Source: Ochromonas danica (Eukaryota; Sar; Chrysophyceae; Chromulinales; Chromulinaceae). From it: a stretch of 64,000 nucleotides of DNA. The stretch spans positions 1-64,000 of the forward strand of contig VKHL01000093.1 of assembly GCA_015146655.1 (NCBI GenBank). Reading direction: 5' to 3'. The notes beneath the pieces are model-generated. The model was not told the origin of the DNA and did not search any database. It was given only the letters and a program-made list of their open reading frames with translations. Below, in pieces: positions 36,015-51,000 of the stretch (within the stretch, counting starts at the first letter, position 1; each line of letters starts with the position of its first letter). The position numbers and the translations under genes are program-made.

Positions 36015-39000
36015 ATGAGTTATTATATTCATAGCTATATCAAACAAATCTTTTCTGGGTGGATCAAGGACAGCTTCAGTCAAGATTCTGTGAAAGTGAG
36101 TGGTCTTTTGCTCTCTGGTCCCTCTCACTAAAACACTTATGCTGCACAGATTGGACTGCTTAATGGCCATCTCGCACTTGCTAATCTGGTGAGTGGCATC
36201 TTTGTGATTCCCTATGTGTGAGTTGTTGTAATTTCTTATTTCATGGCCAGGAATTGGAGGAGAAGGACTGGATCAATCTGAGCGATGGCTTGGGCTTCTC
36301 AGTGGAGAAAGGCAGTATTGGGAAGCTGGAAATTCATGCTCCGTGGCACCTCCTTCACCAGGGTTATGCTTCAATGAGTCTTGTTGACTTGAACGTCTTC
36401 TTACAGCTAAAGTTTGCCGAAAGTCATGATGGATCCAAACCCTATATGCCAAGCGTCTCACATGACGCGAAGATGGTGAGAACTTTCCCGCTCTCTTTGT
36501 ATCTTCTGCCTGTTATTAGCCTTATTAATCTTTTCTGCGGGATAGAGCAAAGTCCAGGAGAAAGAAATGCTTTTGTTGGGATTGAAACAGTCTGACTCTT
36601 TGTTTTCCAGTTACGCTAAACGTTGGCTCATGGCTTTCCTGGGAAGGCTAGCCTCTTCGTTTACTTTGTCAGTCAAAAAGTTAGTCGTTTTCTTCTCCAG
36701 TCTATGGGTAATATATTAAAATACTTTGGGTGCGTGATATAGAGTCCGTCTGACGATATTGGTGCCATTGCCTGGCGAGGAAGAATCTCTGCTGCTGGAA
36801 ATCAATATTGACTCTATTACTGTAGGTCAAATGAGAGAAAAGGCCAATCTTGATGAGTCATCTTGGACGTCTGTTTTATTTCGCAAGAGTGCGCTTATCA
36901 GCAAAGAGATTGTGATGAAAAATGCCAGTCTGCATCTTGGCATAGTGCCACGTCTTTCAAAGCCCATTGACTTGCAGACATTATGGGAAAAGCCTGCTTA
37001 CTCTTATCCTATGATACTTTCGGTCTACAATACAATTCTTTCGATTAAATTGAGCCGCACAGGGGGCGAATTGAGTTGGCTGGCGGAAGCATTATCGCAT
37101 GGCCTTGATGAAAATGATTTGCTGGTTTCTTTGGAATGTCTGAATGTTGATTTCACGTGTGCAATCCACCAAATCTTGCGGATGAGGGATTGCGTGGAGT
37201 TTATCACGTTGGAAAGGAGAAGGTTGAAACTTCAGGCCGTAAGAAGATTGCTCTTCTCCGACGACAGTCGCTCCTCGGACTCCTTTAACGCCAAGCAACA
37301 TTGGAAGTATGTGCTCAAAGCGGTAACATTTGTGGCTAGAGAGGAGAAGAAGACGATGAAAGGTCGGTCGTTGCGGTCAGCAGTAGCGAACTTATCATTA
37401 CGCCGAAGTTACATTACAATCTATCGCAAAAAAATCGAGTATCTGCTGAGTAACGCCACTTTAATGGACAAAAGTTCTGCTTCGGTACTGTCTTCGGAGG
37501 AAAGTCGTAGATTGAGAGAGCTTGAAGGGCTTTTGCCTGTTAGTGATCTTGCCCTGTTTCGAACAGTTGTATACAAAGATATCGTTTCTCGTTTTAACCT
37601 GGCGACTTCTATCCTTATGATTATCATTCAAGGCAAACCTATTCCAAAGGATTGGCAGCAGCGAAAAGAGAAATCATCTATTGGTGAGTTGTTTCAGCTT
37701 CTTTGTGTTTTTTCAGTGACTGATAGGCTTTTGATTTCACCACAGATACCAACTTTGTTTTAGCCTCTCCCAACGAAGAGAGTTTGGCAAGAAAACAGCT
37801 ATTGAAACTATCTGTGACCATTGTTCGAGTAGGAGCGGTGATATATCATAACGATAGTCTTTCCTTTGCCTCCACTACGATTGGAAAATCACCCACAGGA
37901 AGCAACACAGCAAAATCCACATTCACGGGCTCTACGAACAACAGTAGAACTAGAAATGTACTTACTTTTGTAGTAGCTGGGTTGGCCATTGATTGGGACA
38001 ATGCGGCCAATCTCATGGATGCTTATCTTGGTAGGCTAAGCGTGTATGGCGTCGATGGCTCCATGCTGCTTCGCTTTGGCTCCATGGCAGATGCGAACAC
38101 TATAGGTGATTTCAGATTACAATGCTTTCAAGGAAATCCTAATTTGGCATTGTCATTTAATTTCCAGTACCTCGATAACCAGCCTAATTCTGCATCAGAT
38201 ACTAATGAAAAAACATTCAAATCTCTGGAACGTTTTTCAGCTGTGGATATCTATGGCAATGTGAATCATTACTTTTTCAGGCCCAGTAGAGACCATTTAG
38301 TCGCAGAAACAAAGCTGAGCAACCTGATTGTAGTGTGGAATCAAAATTGCATTTCTTATTTGTTGCATGCTGTTAACCTTCTCCATCCTCCTGAAGACAT
38401 TAGTTCGAGCAATCCATTCGCAGATGAGAAGCTGCGTTTGGCTAATCTCTCAATATACAACAGTTCGAATGGTATTGTGGCAGAGAAGAGGAAAATGAGT
38501 CTGAGCATTGTGTTGAAGGGAATTAAAGTTGTTTTCCCTATCCACGAGCTCTCCTCTGATTCAGCTACTGTTTCAGCCAGTGGAAAGAGTCGGGACTGTT
38601 TGGAGCTTGGCTTTGAAGATTTGCAGTTTAGTTCAGGCGACTACTTAAATCTATCATTATCCAATCTAGGACTCAATCCATCTAATGGGGAAGGGCTCTC
38701 AAGCGAAAGTGACAAACAGCGTCAGCCAGAGGACGATGAAAATAAACCATTGCTGAAAATGTTTCAGACTATTTTAGCTCTACGAAACCCACTAGTTCAG
38801 CCAGTTATTTTTGCCTTACGAGGGTTCTTCGTGAGATACAATAACGTCAGAGATAATTGGGAAGAATGTGATAATAACGAGCGGCTTTATTCTCCAACTG
38901 TCAATATACTTCGTGTACCGTGGTCGGCAGATGGAGCAGTGTCAATTTGCAGCCTCTATTCTCATCCAGAGTTTACTGATCGACGAATTGATCTTCATTT

Positions 39001-42000
39001 GGGACCGCTAGAAATGCAGCTGCAATCGAAGGTAGGTAGATCATCATCTTTAGCTAAATGTTTACTCTCGATCACCATTCGCTTATATTAATGTGTTGTT
39101 TTAGGATGTTGTGAGAATACTGGAGATCTTGACTACGCTGATGCCCGTTGGCCTGCAACGCGATGAAGGTTCATTGGGCCTGTTTTCACTCGGAAAATAC
39201 CTGATTGCGCCAAAAATAGCACGATTGGAAGGATTATCCAAAGCATTATTCGCTGTTCACCTCGACCGCATAAAATTTATCTGCTTAGAAGAAGACCATC
39301 GTGAAGTGCCTGAGAAAAATAACGCAGTACAGACTGTTTTAGACCACATTCTGCGATCAGAAGAATATAATCAGCAGATTGACTTCGATGATCATGTGGT
39401 AACAGCCTTTCGACGTCTTCTCGTTGATCAGCTGGTAAATTTCGGCTTCCTTCGCGATCAAGCGTTTGCCATTGCCAAACAATGCATTGATTGTCAATCA
39501 AGACCTTTGTCGCCGCAAGAAACATTGGGGCAGCGAATTGTGTCCTTATTAAGACCTTTGTTGGAGAAAAGTGACATGGGTAGTTTTTTATTGAAAAACA
39601 ATGTGCTGAAAGTTCAGTTCCAGGTGGAAATGACTCATATTGACATTGTTTCCCATCAAATGATGTATGGTCAGGATATCGTTGTTAAGATGGAAAGGAT
39701 GGTTTTCTTTGATTCTAACCATGTGACATTATTTGCTCTTCGAAATCAAGACAGAAGTATTCCTAACATCTCAAATTCTGCTAAAGAAATTATCAAAGAC
39801 TCGTTAGATTACAAGAAAGCTTCAAAAGTAAGAACCCCAGATGTCTCCAGCGAGGAGAGTGTTTCTTCCTCGTCATTGTCGATTCTGTTTCACAATGCTC
39901 AAGAAAACGAGGGCGTCTCTGTGACTGAGCTCTATCTCTGCCACTACAAGGACAGAGAGGAACGGTGGACTTCAGACCTCTCGATCGAATGCGCTAACGT
40001 AGATCTTTATTTCAGTACGACACGTGTGGTCTCGATCACCAATTATGTTATTGATCTGACTGCCGATATTATGACTCAATTGCAACAACGTCAGGAGGAA
40101 AGAAGAAGAGCCGATCGCTTATTTCAAGATGATAGAATGCTAATGAAAGACTCGTCCCTGCCATCCCCCACTTCTCTGGGGCATATTAAATCAAGGAGAG
40201 GCTCCGAATATCAGAATCACACTGAGTATAATTTTCGTGCTTCTGTGGATTTGTTCTCCGTCTTGCTCGCGTGTAATAGCAATCTGTTTTCAGCATTAGA
40301 TATATCTGGTGTTAACTATCGGTACTTGAGCAAATCTGCTGTCTCTAAAACGTTGATAAGCATCGCTGCGTTGCAATTAATTGATCTGACTTCAGCAGGC
40401 CAGCTGTACCGAACTGTCTTATGGAAAAAATCCTCCGAAAGTAAACAATCCGACAACTTGGCTAGTTTGGAGGTTTATGAAGAGAACAATACCATCAAAA
40501 TAATCCCACATGTGATTGGTTTGCGAGTGGTTTTCTTGATGCGATTCATCACAGAGCTTATCGCGGTTATTAACAATCACATCATAGCTCCAATAGCCAG
40601 AGTAGCAGATCACGCGGTGCAAGTATCGCAATTTTTGAAAGATAGCAATACAGATAGTGTGAAGGAAACCAATCCATTCGAAGACTTCACCACGGAAGTG
40701 ACTTTCCTGGTAACTGAAGACCCCTTAACAGCAGACTCGGCTGAGTCCGGGGCTTCGTCCCTCCATGCATCTAATCGTGCTTCCAACAATTCTGGGAGTG
40801 GTGAGAGTGGTTCTGCAGTGGAACTTATTTGTTCCTTGGATGATTTGCAGGTTGTTGTCCCAAGAAATTCCTTTTCCCGAGATCTCATTGGTTTCGTTGT
40901 CGAGTCTGCCTCCGTAATTGTTTGCGGTTCAAGTAAGTCATGGGATGTACCAACAAAAGATGTTGTGGAGCAGATCGTTGTTACCAAGACGCCGTGGGAA
41001 TGCCCCCTGTACTTCGATCCTATTTTGAGTCAGTGGACGGAAGGTGGCAATGTTGTGAAATCTTCTATTGCTCCTTCAAGAGACGAAGATGATGGAGTAC
41101 AGTATTTTGATGCCTTCGATACCTTTGTCGACACATCTAAAGTTGATTCAGCTGTCAAAGATATTACTCGTATTGCAATCGAGCTTGATAGCACGGCATT
41201 GTTTATTTCCTTAGGTTCATCTCTGGAAGTACCCTTTCCTAAGGACTCGCTGAAAACAAAAGAAGACAACAATGATGTTTCCATTACATGGCCTGCTCCA
41301 CAGCTATCAGAAATAGTCGACGCTAAGGAAACCAGTATTGCACCAGATTCGAAGGTTAGAGAATCGCGGACATGGCAATGCATTTCTCGCTCCAAACTGA
41401 ACCTGCAGGTTATAGTAGATCTGACACCAACAAAGACCAGACTACTATTCGGCGACACCGCTCGAAGTTCGAAGCTTGATGTTGCATTGTCGCAAGCAGA
41501 GTTGTATCTCTTAATGTGTCTTTGGTTCGATAATGTGCATGAATTGCCCCGATTCTTGACAGATGATGTAACATCGGTCGATGCAGCTACAAGTGGAGGG
41601 AATAATGAAGGCAATTCCTCTCTACCTTCAGTCCCTTTCAGTGAATATGGGAGTATTGCTTATTTACAGCACTATTTACATCGTCCTTCGAGCTTTGAAT
41701 TAGCAGTCGTCCGAGCAGAAGTTTGCTGTGCATGTGCAGCAGATATCCACTATTTCCCCATTAATAATCCAAATCACATTTACTTACAGTCCATCGTTGA
41801 TATGGACAGATGTGTTTTAGCTGCCGTCCACGAGAGCTTTCGAACTTTGTTCACTCAATCAAATCCTGATATTCGTCCTTCTAAAGACGGACGGAGGAGC
41901 TCCATGAGATTGTCGGGCGCAAACCAAAGGAAAGTAGCTCCTTTGGCAGATTTTCGCGTGACAGGCTTTATTTTGTACTCCTGTTGTGATGATGACGTCC

Positions 42001-45000
42001 TCCAAATGAGTATTGGTGCAAGTTTGGTCGAGGTCTATGATGTTAGGCAACCATTACAAACTCCAATTCCTTTATTACTGCGCTTGGCTCCGCTTGAAGA
42101 CCCTTCCAATCAGTACCATCTTAAACAAGATAGAGTTTCATCGAGTCAGTCCAAACGGGGTTTATATTCTTATGGTTATGTTGATGTTCTCTACGCGTTT
42201 GGTAATACTGGAGAGGATACTGATATGACTTTAGATCGATCATTAAAATTCTCCATGTTGCTGTGTACTACCTCGAACTGGATCACCATGAATCTGGGGT
42301 TAGACTTGCCAGATTTGAATTTGAATTGCTTGGATATATTCTTGCTGCTTAGTGACTATTTTTCGTGTTTTTTCCGTTTTGCTGATTTTGGTCATCCCAG
42401 TTTAGCAGCATTTAATCGGCTGAACAAGATGGATATTCCCTATGGTGGAACAGACTTTAGACTTTTCATCATGCGACCTCATATATCTGTTTTGGAAAAT
42501 TACTATAATGCCATTTGCCCGGGATTTTTCATTGAGTGTGAAAGAGGATTGTTCTACCGATATGTATTGGACACTGATGGGTCCAATCGCACTGAGGTGA
42601 ACTTGCATGATATGGCGATGGTTTTAGTGAAACAATATCGACCTCCGGTCCTATCACGAGGAATGCGTGGCTCTTCAGGTTCAGGAAGAGGTGTGCGCAC
42701 GATGATTGAATATTTGAATGCAACTTTTGTCAACTCTTTTTCATTTAAGGACAATCAGGTAGATATGGAGTTAGAGATTTTTGTTCCTGACGAAGAAGAT
42801 GAGCCAATCTCTGCGGAGAAAAGAGAATTCGTAGATTTGAACTCAACGTTTGGAAGCATTGACCCTCCTTTTGTCATCGAACCAACTTGTTTGTCATCAT
42901 TCTCCACAAGCAAAAAGGACTTTCCTTCTCTATCGAGTTATGTTGTTACTTCCTATGAAGATGTTTTGTTTTGCTGGAAAGTGTGGAATCAGCTTATTTC
43001 AAAAGACAAGTATGTTGCGGATTCATCATCAACAACACATGATGTATCATCAGCTTCTGTTAGCAATTATCTATCTGTTTCAGTGAGCGGAATCCGTTTG
43101 ATGATTGTAGATAATGTATTGGGGTTGCATTTACCACTTTTTCAGGTATGTTTCTGCAATTTGTTTACTGATTGACACCAACAGCAAATGTTTTCGTGTA
43201 GAGTTACTGTGATTCGCTGCGATTTGTCATTGACAACCAAGCCAATGAGAGGTTAGCATCGATCGCTGCCCTACAAATGAAGACTCCTGAAGACAGGCCC
43301 ACAAGTGTGAACAAGAAACACAGCTTTTGGTTTAGCCCCAGTTTTGCTGACGTAAATAAGGATGCTGATGCTGCGCGCGATCAACTTATATATGATGAGC
43401 ACTGGTTTGGTACGACAACTTTCTGGATTGAATACTTTAATAGCTTGAAAAAGTGCTGGGAACCCTGCGTGGAGAAGCTCTCAGTTGCGGTACAGTACGA
43501 AAAGGTACGGAATTTGTTGCAGTGGTTTTGATGCAACGACTAATATGTGTGCATGATGACAGTCTCAAAGTCACGGCTCGGGATTTGTTGTTAAATCAAC
43601 TAATGCTGTCCAATGCTACTTTTCTGGTGCACTTATTCGAAGCATATGCGATTTGCTGCGTACATTTCATCTGGATCATAACTCTCACATTAGCGAACTT
43701 AGCTCTCAAGTAAGCAGTTTCTCCTCTCAACCTGTTTGCAATAATACCTTCTAATGGTGCTTTCCGGTTCCTGTTAACTTCAGCTGCAAGACCAATCTGA
43801 GGTTGCACTGGATCTTTTCGACGATTTCTCAATCGACCAGAGAAACAACAGTTTTGATGAGCGTCTGGTGTCATTTCGGTCTGTGGAAGAGGACCCTGCT
43901 CCAAGTGGTTTACAGAATAAAAGTTTGAACCTAAAGACTCTTGCGGGACCGAAGATGAATCGAAGAAGGGGGAGTATAATGTTTGGGCCTGCGAATCTGT
44001 TGACCACCGGTGCCTCTGACAAAATCGATCATATTCCATCCAATCCCCTTCCCTCGTCATTTCGGGTTGGCTTCTCCATCATCAATCTCACAGGTCAGCC
44101 AATGAGATATCTTCATCAATTGGTGGGAGACAAAAAAGTGGTTCAATACCTCAACAACAATGAACGTGGCTTGCTAAATATCAATGCAACCCAAACATTG
44201 ATTCGGAATGGTCGCATCGTTGAAGATAAGTTTGAAGTGCAACAAGAACACATGGCCTCGTTGCGGACTCGTAGCCAAAAGAAGCTTGTTGGCAATCGTG
44301 TGGCATTGCAGATAGCTGGTTATCGTTGGTTACATTCTGTCCAAGTTGATGAATTAGGGACGCATTTTGAAGAACTGGCACCCATCTTAGGGAGAGTTGA
44401 TGCCACTGAAGTTTTTAAGGAGAAGAGTATAGCTTATGCACTGAAACTTATGGTTGAAGTACTACCTCATTGTGGAGGGAGAATGCTGAAGTTACGCTCA
44501 GTCTTTTGTATAAAGAACTGCACCAAGCATAAGCTGCAAATATTAGCCAAGCTGGGGGTGCGAAGCGTCAGAGATGGCGAGGAGCTGTTTTCTCCCTCGC
44601 CTCTTGTCGAGACTGGAGGTGATCCACCTTTCTATTTGAATGCCGAAGAAGAGTTTTATATCCCCATCGCGCTGCTCTACCAAAGTATTATCAATAGTCA
44701 AGGTCACTCGTTGGGGTTGCTTTTCATCAAACCAGCGGACCTTCAACCAATGGAAGAAGAGCTGGAGTCTCGACTCGGAGTGAGACCTGGTCACATCGAA
44801 TATTCGACAGACCCTATCAATCTACTACAGCTCACCTCGAAGCCAAATGAGAGAATTGATGGAAGCGTTGTTGATTTTAGTGAATGGTTTGGGGAGGGGA
44901 TCAATTCAAGATCGATGCAGCTCTGCTGTCACGTGAATCCTAAACAGCATATTCGCCATGGAAGACGTGGCTTAAACCCAAAGAACAGTGCTCGATTCGA

Positions 45001-48000
45001 GGAGTCCGAACCTTCCACAGTTGTTTCATCATCTTCGGCGAGCAAACTTCCACAGTTTTGCTATTGCGTGGAGGTTATTCGCAATGGAGAAACTAGCAAA
45101 AAGGTTCGCCAGGTGCTTCCAGCAGAGATCCTATCTAATCCTGAAAGCTTTACAATTGGTAAGCAACTTATCAAATCGTGTTACTTTATGTAACGGGCTT
45201 GTTTTATTGTATTTTTATTTTGTTTTCAGCTATTCACCCTCCCATCTTGATCGAAAATCTACTTCCCACGGCGGGAGTGTTTGAATTGCTTCATGCAGAA
45301 AATAAACAGGTCTTATGGAGTTCATGTATTTCTGCTGGGGCAGTCAAAGCCATACATACTGTCACTCTGGAGGACCCTCTAATCTTGGTGATAAATCTAC
45401 GATATTGTCGTGCCTCTGAAGGTGTGGTCATTCATCGTCCCAAACCGTCTGCAAGTCAACGAGGATTAGTTAGTCGCTTGCAGAAGGCAATCGAAGGACT
45501 TCTTGAGGAAGGCGAGCAAGATGACGTCTCAAGTATTGTTTTGACTGATACTGTTGGTCAAAGGATTCGTCTCAATGTCGACAATACTCAAGGAACTGGA
45601 GGACAGCGTCATGTAATAATTTATTGCCCTTACTGGATTATTAACACTTCGCAGTATTCGTTTCGTCTGCGAGAAGAGGGTGACATGGAACTGCCTGCCG
45701 GCACTGTGACACCACAAAGGCAAGTTTATTTCATCGTTTACATCGCAAAGTTAACAAACTCGCTACTTTTTGTGTTGCTTCAGAGATGGCACTCGGCCCG
45801 TTCCTTCAAGCAGTTCGATTTTTCAGGATAAGCCGCCAACCTTTGAGACATTTGATCCCAACAGATTATTCAATGCATATCGTGGAGGTAATGGGGAGGC
45901 TGGTACTGCGCAATCGTCAGCTGGGAAAATTGGCAGGTTGAAGCATTGGGATTCATCAGTGTTGTCGAATAATCAGGAGAACATGCCGAAGACTCCAGTT
46001 TTTCCCGGTTGTTGCGGCGTTTTGCATCAATTTATCAACAAAGAGATAGCTCTCAACTCTCCACTGTGTGACTTGATGCGCCCGCTTGACATGTCCGAAA
46101 TGATGGAACTATCCTACATGTTCAACTATCGAGATAACACCAGTGTCTTGAGCAACCACAAAAAGGTAAAGTTTCAATTAGATGATACTGATTGGAGTCG
46201 CTCTTTCAGCCTCGAAAGTGCAGGTGTTAATCAAACACTTTCCATGGACCATCCAACTCGCGGTCTTTTGGAAGTTGGGATGAAGATTAGTGTTGCTCCC
46301 GGCCGGTTGTCCAAGTATACCAAGATAGTGAGATTTCAGCCGAGGTATGTGGTAGTGAATCGCCTGGATTGTCAATTGAAGGTTCTACAGGCCAGTGGAA
46401 TTGCTGGCGAGATGACCGAAGTGGAAGTTTCATCCAATCATGTTCGTCCCTACCATCTTCCTGCTCTATATGGAGAACATGCGATTTCCTTGCAAGCAGA
46501 GGGACCATGGAAGAAAACGGTTTTCTTCAAGATCGACCAAATTGGGGCTTTCACTCTCGAAGCGAAGCGGTATATTGACCTTGCCACCATTCCTCATGTA
46601 AATACGCGGGGAGCTCCAGAGTACACCGAATATATTCCTCCTTCTCGAACAGTTGGTATTTTCTTCGAGACGGATTGGGGAGAAGAGAACATTGTTGTCA
46701 AAGCGATTCAAAATGGAAGCTATGCCTCGCATGATACAGATATTCGAGTCGGCGATGTTCTACTTGCTATAGACGACGAGCCGGTCGATGGATCGAAGTT
46801 CGAGTTGAGCATGATAATACTCAAGTCCAAGATCAGCGATAAGGGATGTAACATCAAGTTGCGAACTGTCGAGGAGAAGATGAGACTGATTCGTGAGACT
46901 GCGTTGCAAAGTGCACAAAGAGCAAGCAGTGAAAGACGGAAAGGGCAAGCATTATATCAAAATCGAGCGGTATCAACGCCTCTGGCGAAAGATGTGGATT
47001 CTATTTCTGTTTCGAGAGAAATGACTTCTTCGCGCCTCACATCGGATGATCACCGCGAAACATTGTCTTTGAGAGTGGAGCTAAAGCTTGCGGAGTCGAC
47101 CATCATGGTCTTAGTGAATGAGCTAAATGACCGACTGAGCACCGAGTATCGCATTGAGAATAGGTCTGTCTGTTATTGCATACATTATAAGCAGAAGGGT
47201 ATTCCAGGCAGCTCTTGGAAGACTCTTAATCCAGGTCAGTCCTGTGCATATGTCTGGCAAGACCCTTTTAAGCCCCACAAGCTGCTGATGCACGTTGGAC
47301 AGAACCTTCTTTGTCCGGGTGATACAAGAAATAGTGCCACGTCGGCAGAAGGGGGCGAGTTAGGTGATAGGGGGCGAGGTGACGACTCGTTGGGGAAATA
47401 TCTGGGTTATCTCGCGGGTATGAGCAATGAAAATGCGACTGTGATTAGCATGGATGAAATAGGATTCAAAGAATTCCTTCCCCTACGTGGCATGGATGCT
47501 AAACTGACAGCAACAATCAAATCTGAAGGCCCCACCAAAGTACTCCTAATTGCACCTTCTTTGGAGAAAACACAGCTACTCAAAGAAATGCGGTACTGTA
47601 CGTCATTCCTGCAAGAACAAGTGGCCATTTATTCTGACATCGAAGAGAACATTGCTCATTTGCTTGAACTGGATACTAGTCAAATCGGCCAGAATGTGCG
47701 GATGGGTTCTTTTCGAACACAAATTTCTAATGTGCTTGCCAACTCTCTGGTCCAACTTCGTGAAGCACAGCAAAGGGTGGTTGCCTTAACAACGATGAAT
47801 GAAGTTTTCTCTGCTGGTGAGGACGGGCATTATTCTCTTGCGATTTCGGCGGGCCTTGCAAGCCATCGATCTTTCGAGAGGATATTTGAAGGAGGAATTG
47901 ATCATCAACATCAGTTGATAGTGGAAGTTCTTGAAGCTTGCGATTTGCCTCCTTTGGTGCGCGGAAAGCACGAAGATATCTATTGTAAGCTTTATATAAG

Positions 48001-51000
48001 GAATGACGAAGAGAGCATGATGGAGTAAGTCTTCTTTTCTTGTCGTCCGTTTCATCATATCTTATCTTTCTACAATGATTTACTTTAACAGCAAAGCTAA
48101 GCGTCAGTCTTTTGTTACTTATGTCTGCGATCAGACAACGGATCCAGAATGGCTACATCAGAAGTTTGTCTTTACAGTTGATCCTGAATCTGAGAGCCGG
48201 TATAGAAGGTATAACCTGCGCATCTTGGTGAAGGCCAAGTCTGTAGCTGGAGTCGATAATGTTCTTGCTAAGCTCGATGTGCCTTTTTCTTGCTTGCGCA
48301 ACGAAGAAGTGGTGGAAGGATGGTTTCCGTTGCGCCCTTCGCGGTCGTCCTTATTACTTCACAAGGCTTCAGGATCGATTCGGTTACGATTACAATGGAT
48401 TCATAGTGACAGTGGTTTCACGTCTTATGTCTTACAGCAGACGGAAAGGTGAGTTGAAGAGTTGTTCTGGCCTGATTTAGTGAGATTTATTAGTTTGATT
48501 TCATGTTAGGCGATTGAAGGCAGTGAAGTTGCAGTACGACGTCCAAAAGCACCAGTTGAAAGCGATCGAGCGTTTACTGAATAGCAAATTTGCGTTGAAG
48601 AACAACATCTTCGAGAATGAATTGAGTGAATATGAACAGAAAGACTACTATGAAATGGTCGCCAAGGTCGCAAACATGCAACCTGTCTCCAGAACAACTC
48701 GAGCTCGCACACGGTTTTCCATCGACAGCTGCTCTACACCCCGCCGGCGTACCCTCTCAACTTCGGCTGCATCTAACAATCAAGAAACCAACTCGGAGTT
48801 TGTCAAGAATCCAGCATCTTCTGTTCGAAATAGTATTCTTGCTTCCCTTGCCGAAGAGAAGAAAGAAGATTGGGAAAACGAGTCTGATTACCATACGCCT
48901 TCTATCTTTGGAACTCCTCTTCGCTTCAAGGAGGAGAAGACAACCATGAGCCAATTGAAAGGTGGGCTCACAGTGCGGCATTGCTATGATAGAATTATGC
49001 GTTGGTGGCTGAATACTACACGCCCATATCGGCCGCTTCATGATCGAATGACTGTTTTCATGTCTCGCTCAAAGCGTCTTCAAGCAGGATGCGAAAGATT
49101 CCGCAGTCAGTTTAAAAAGGAGTGTGCTCGCAACTACGCACATGCCTTTTCTTTGACAGGTGCTTTGGAGATTATCCCAGTGGCTGGGTCGCATTTACCC
49201 ACGGACTGCTCTGTCCATGTGCGCATTTCCTACGGTAATGAGGTAGGGACCGTTTACCATGATTTGTCGCACGATTATCACACTTGACATTCTTAATTTC
49301 ACTTCACACAGAGATTTGTTTCGACCAGCGTGCCTGCTGGATCCTTTTCTTCCTGGTATCAAGATACTGCGATAGAAGGAGAGACGGAGGAAATAAAACT
49401 GTCGCCTTCTATATCTAAAACCTTTCCTATCGACTTGTTAAACGTGAAAGGTGATATTCAAGTCCGTGTCATGGAGGAGACCTTTTCTAAGTCTCGCGAA
49501 ATTGCAAAAGTTGAGTTGGGCATCTTCAATATTGTGGATTGCACGTGTATCCTAGGCTCTGGCAATTTCTATGATCGCTGGTTCCCCCTAAGTGTGGCTG
49601 AGAGGCGTGTCTCACCTGGTAGCAATGGGTTGGACTGGCCATCCCAGAATCGAGAATGTGAGCATGTTTCTGATTCTAAATTTGGCTATCGTCCATGCAT
49701 TCGACTTAAAATCAGATGGATCCCTACCTACGCGGTTTCACGGATCGAAGATCCTCAGTTTTACGGCCGATTTAGTATTCCGTCGATTTTTTTCTCTTTA
49801 GTGGATTCTGAGCATGCACGCACTGTTATGTTGGCCGCATTGAGAGATGTGGAAATACGACAAGCTGTGACGAAGAGCCATACTGACATCTCCCTCAACA
49901 TCGCCTCATTCCAAGTGGACAATCAATTACCAGAGCCTGTTGCTAATGTTATCTTATCCCCTAAGATGGTGAAAGCTCCCCAGCCTATCGTAAGGCTTCA
50001 CTTGAGACGCAAGAATCTTCTTTCTCAGAAGAATCTGGAATGTTATCAAACGATTCAACTGGTCGTACAAGAGCTGGATCTTCGTTTGGAGCAACAGACT
50101 GTTTTAGCTTCCTGGGCACTTTTAAAGAATTGGTTGCATGAAGCGAAAGCAGCCAGCTCGGTATTCTACTTCTTAACGCGGTCAAAATCCAAGGTAAAGG
50201 CTGATGCATATTCCGCTCCCTCTAGTCTTGGTCAGTCGAGTCATCAAAGCAGCCCTATCCCCCAAACAAGTTCCGCTGGTGTTTCGACCTCCCCTATGGT
50301 TCCAGCTTTGCGGCCCCCTCCTCTCATGACTTCGGACAGTGGCAGTTCGTTGTATTATGATGATGATAAAGTGAAGCTTTATATTGAAGATTTCCGTATT
50401 TTCCCGATCAAAATCAACGTTTCGTTCTTAATTACTCCTCCTCATATTGTTCATGTCTATCGCAAACAGTTGAAGAAGTTGGACATTCAAGCTGAAGGCA
50501 GTGGATCAGCAAGTAGCTCTGTTAGTCTCTTCCTGTGGCAAGTAGGCGAAGTCGTGTTAGACCTCACGTCTTCTATATCCAACGCTCCCATATTCTTCAA
50601 TGGCTTCGAAGCGCCACACTTGTTTAAGACGTCTGCAGATGTTAGTCGCATATTACAAGAACATTATCTGCACTCTGCTCTGGGGCAGCTTTACAAGATT
50701 GTGGGGTCTTTGGAAGTGGTGGGCAATCCGATTGCGCTCCTTTCATCTCTCTCCGTTGGTGTTCACGACTTCTTCTACGAACCAGCTCATGCTCTTATAA
50801 CTTCTCCGACGGCTTTTGGCAAGATTGGCAAAGGAGTGTTCAAAGGCACGCTGTCGCTCGTGAGCAACACGACTGCTGGCTTCCTTGGCACAGGTACTAC
50901 CATTACTCGTACATTAACCAGAGGGTTTGCTAAGCTCAGCCTGGACAATTCCTACATTCGAGCGAGAGAGAAGCTCCAGAAGACACCTGGTACAGTGATG

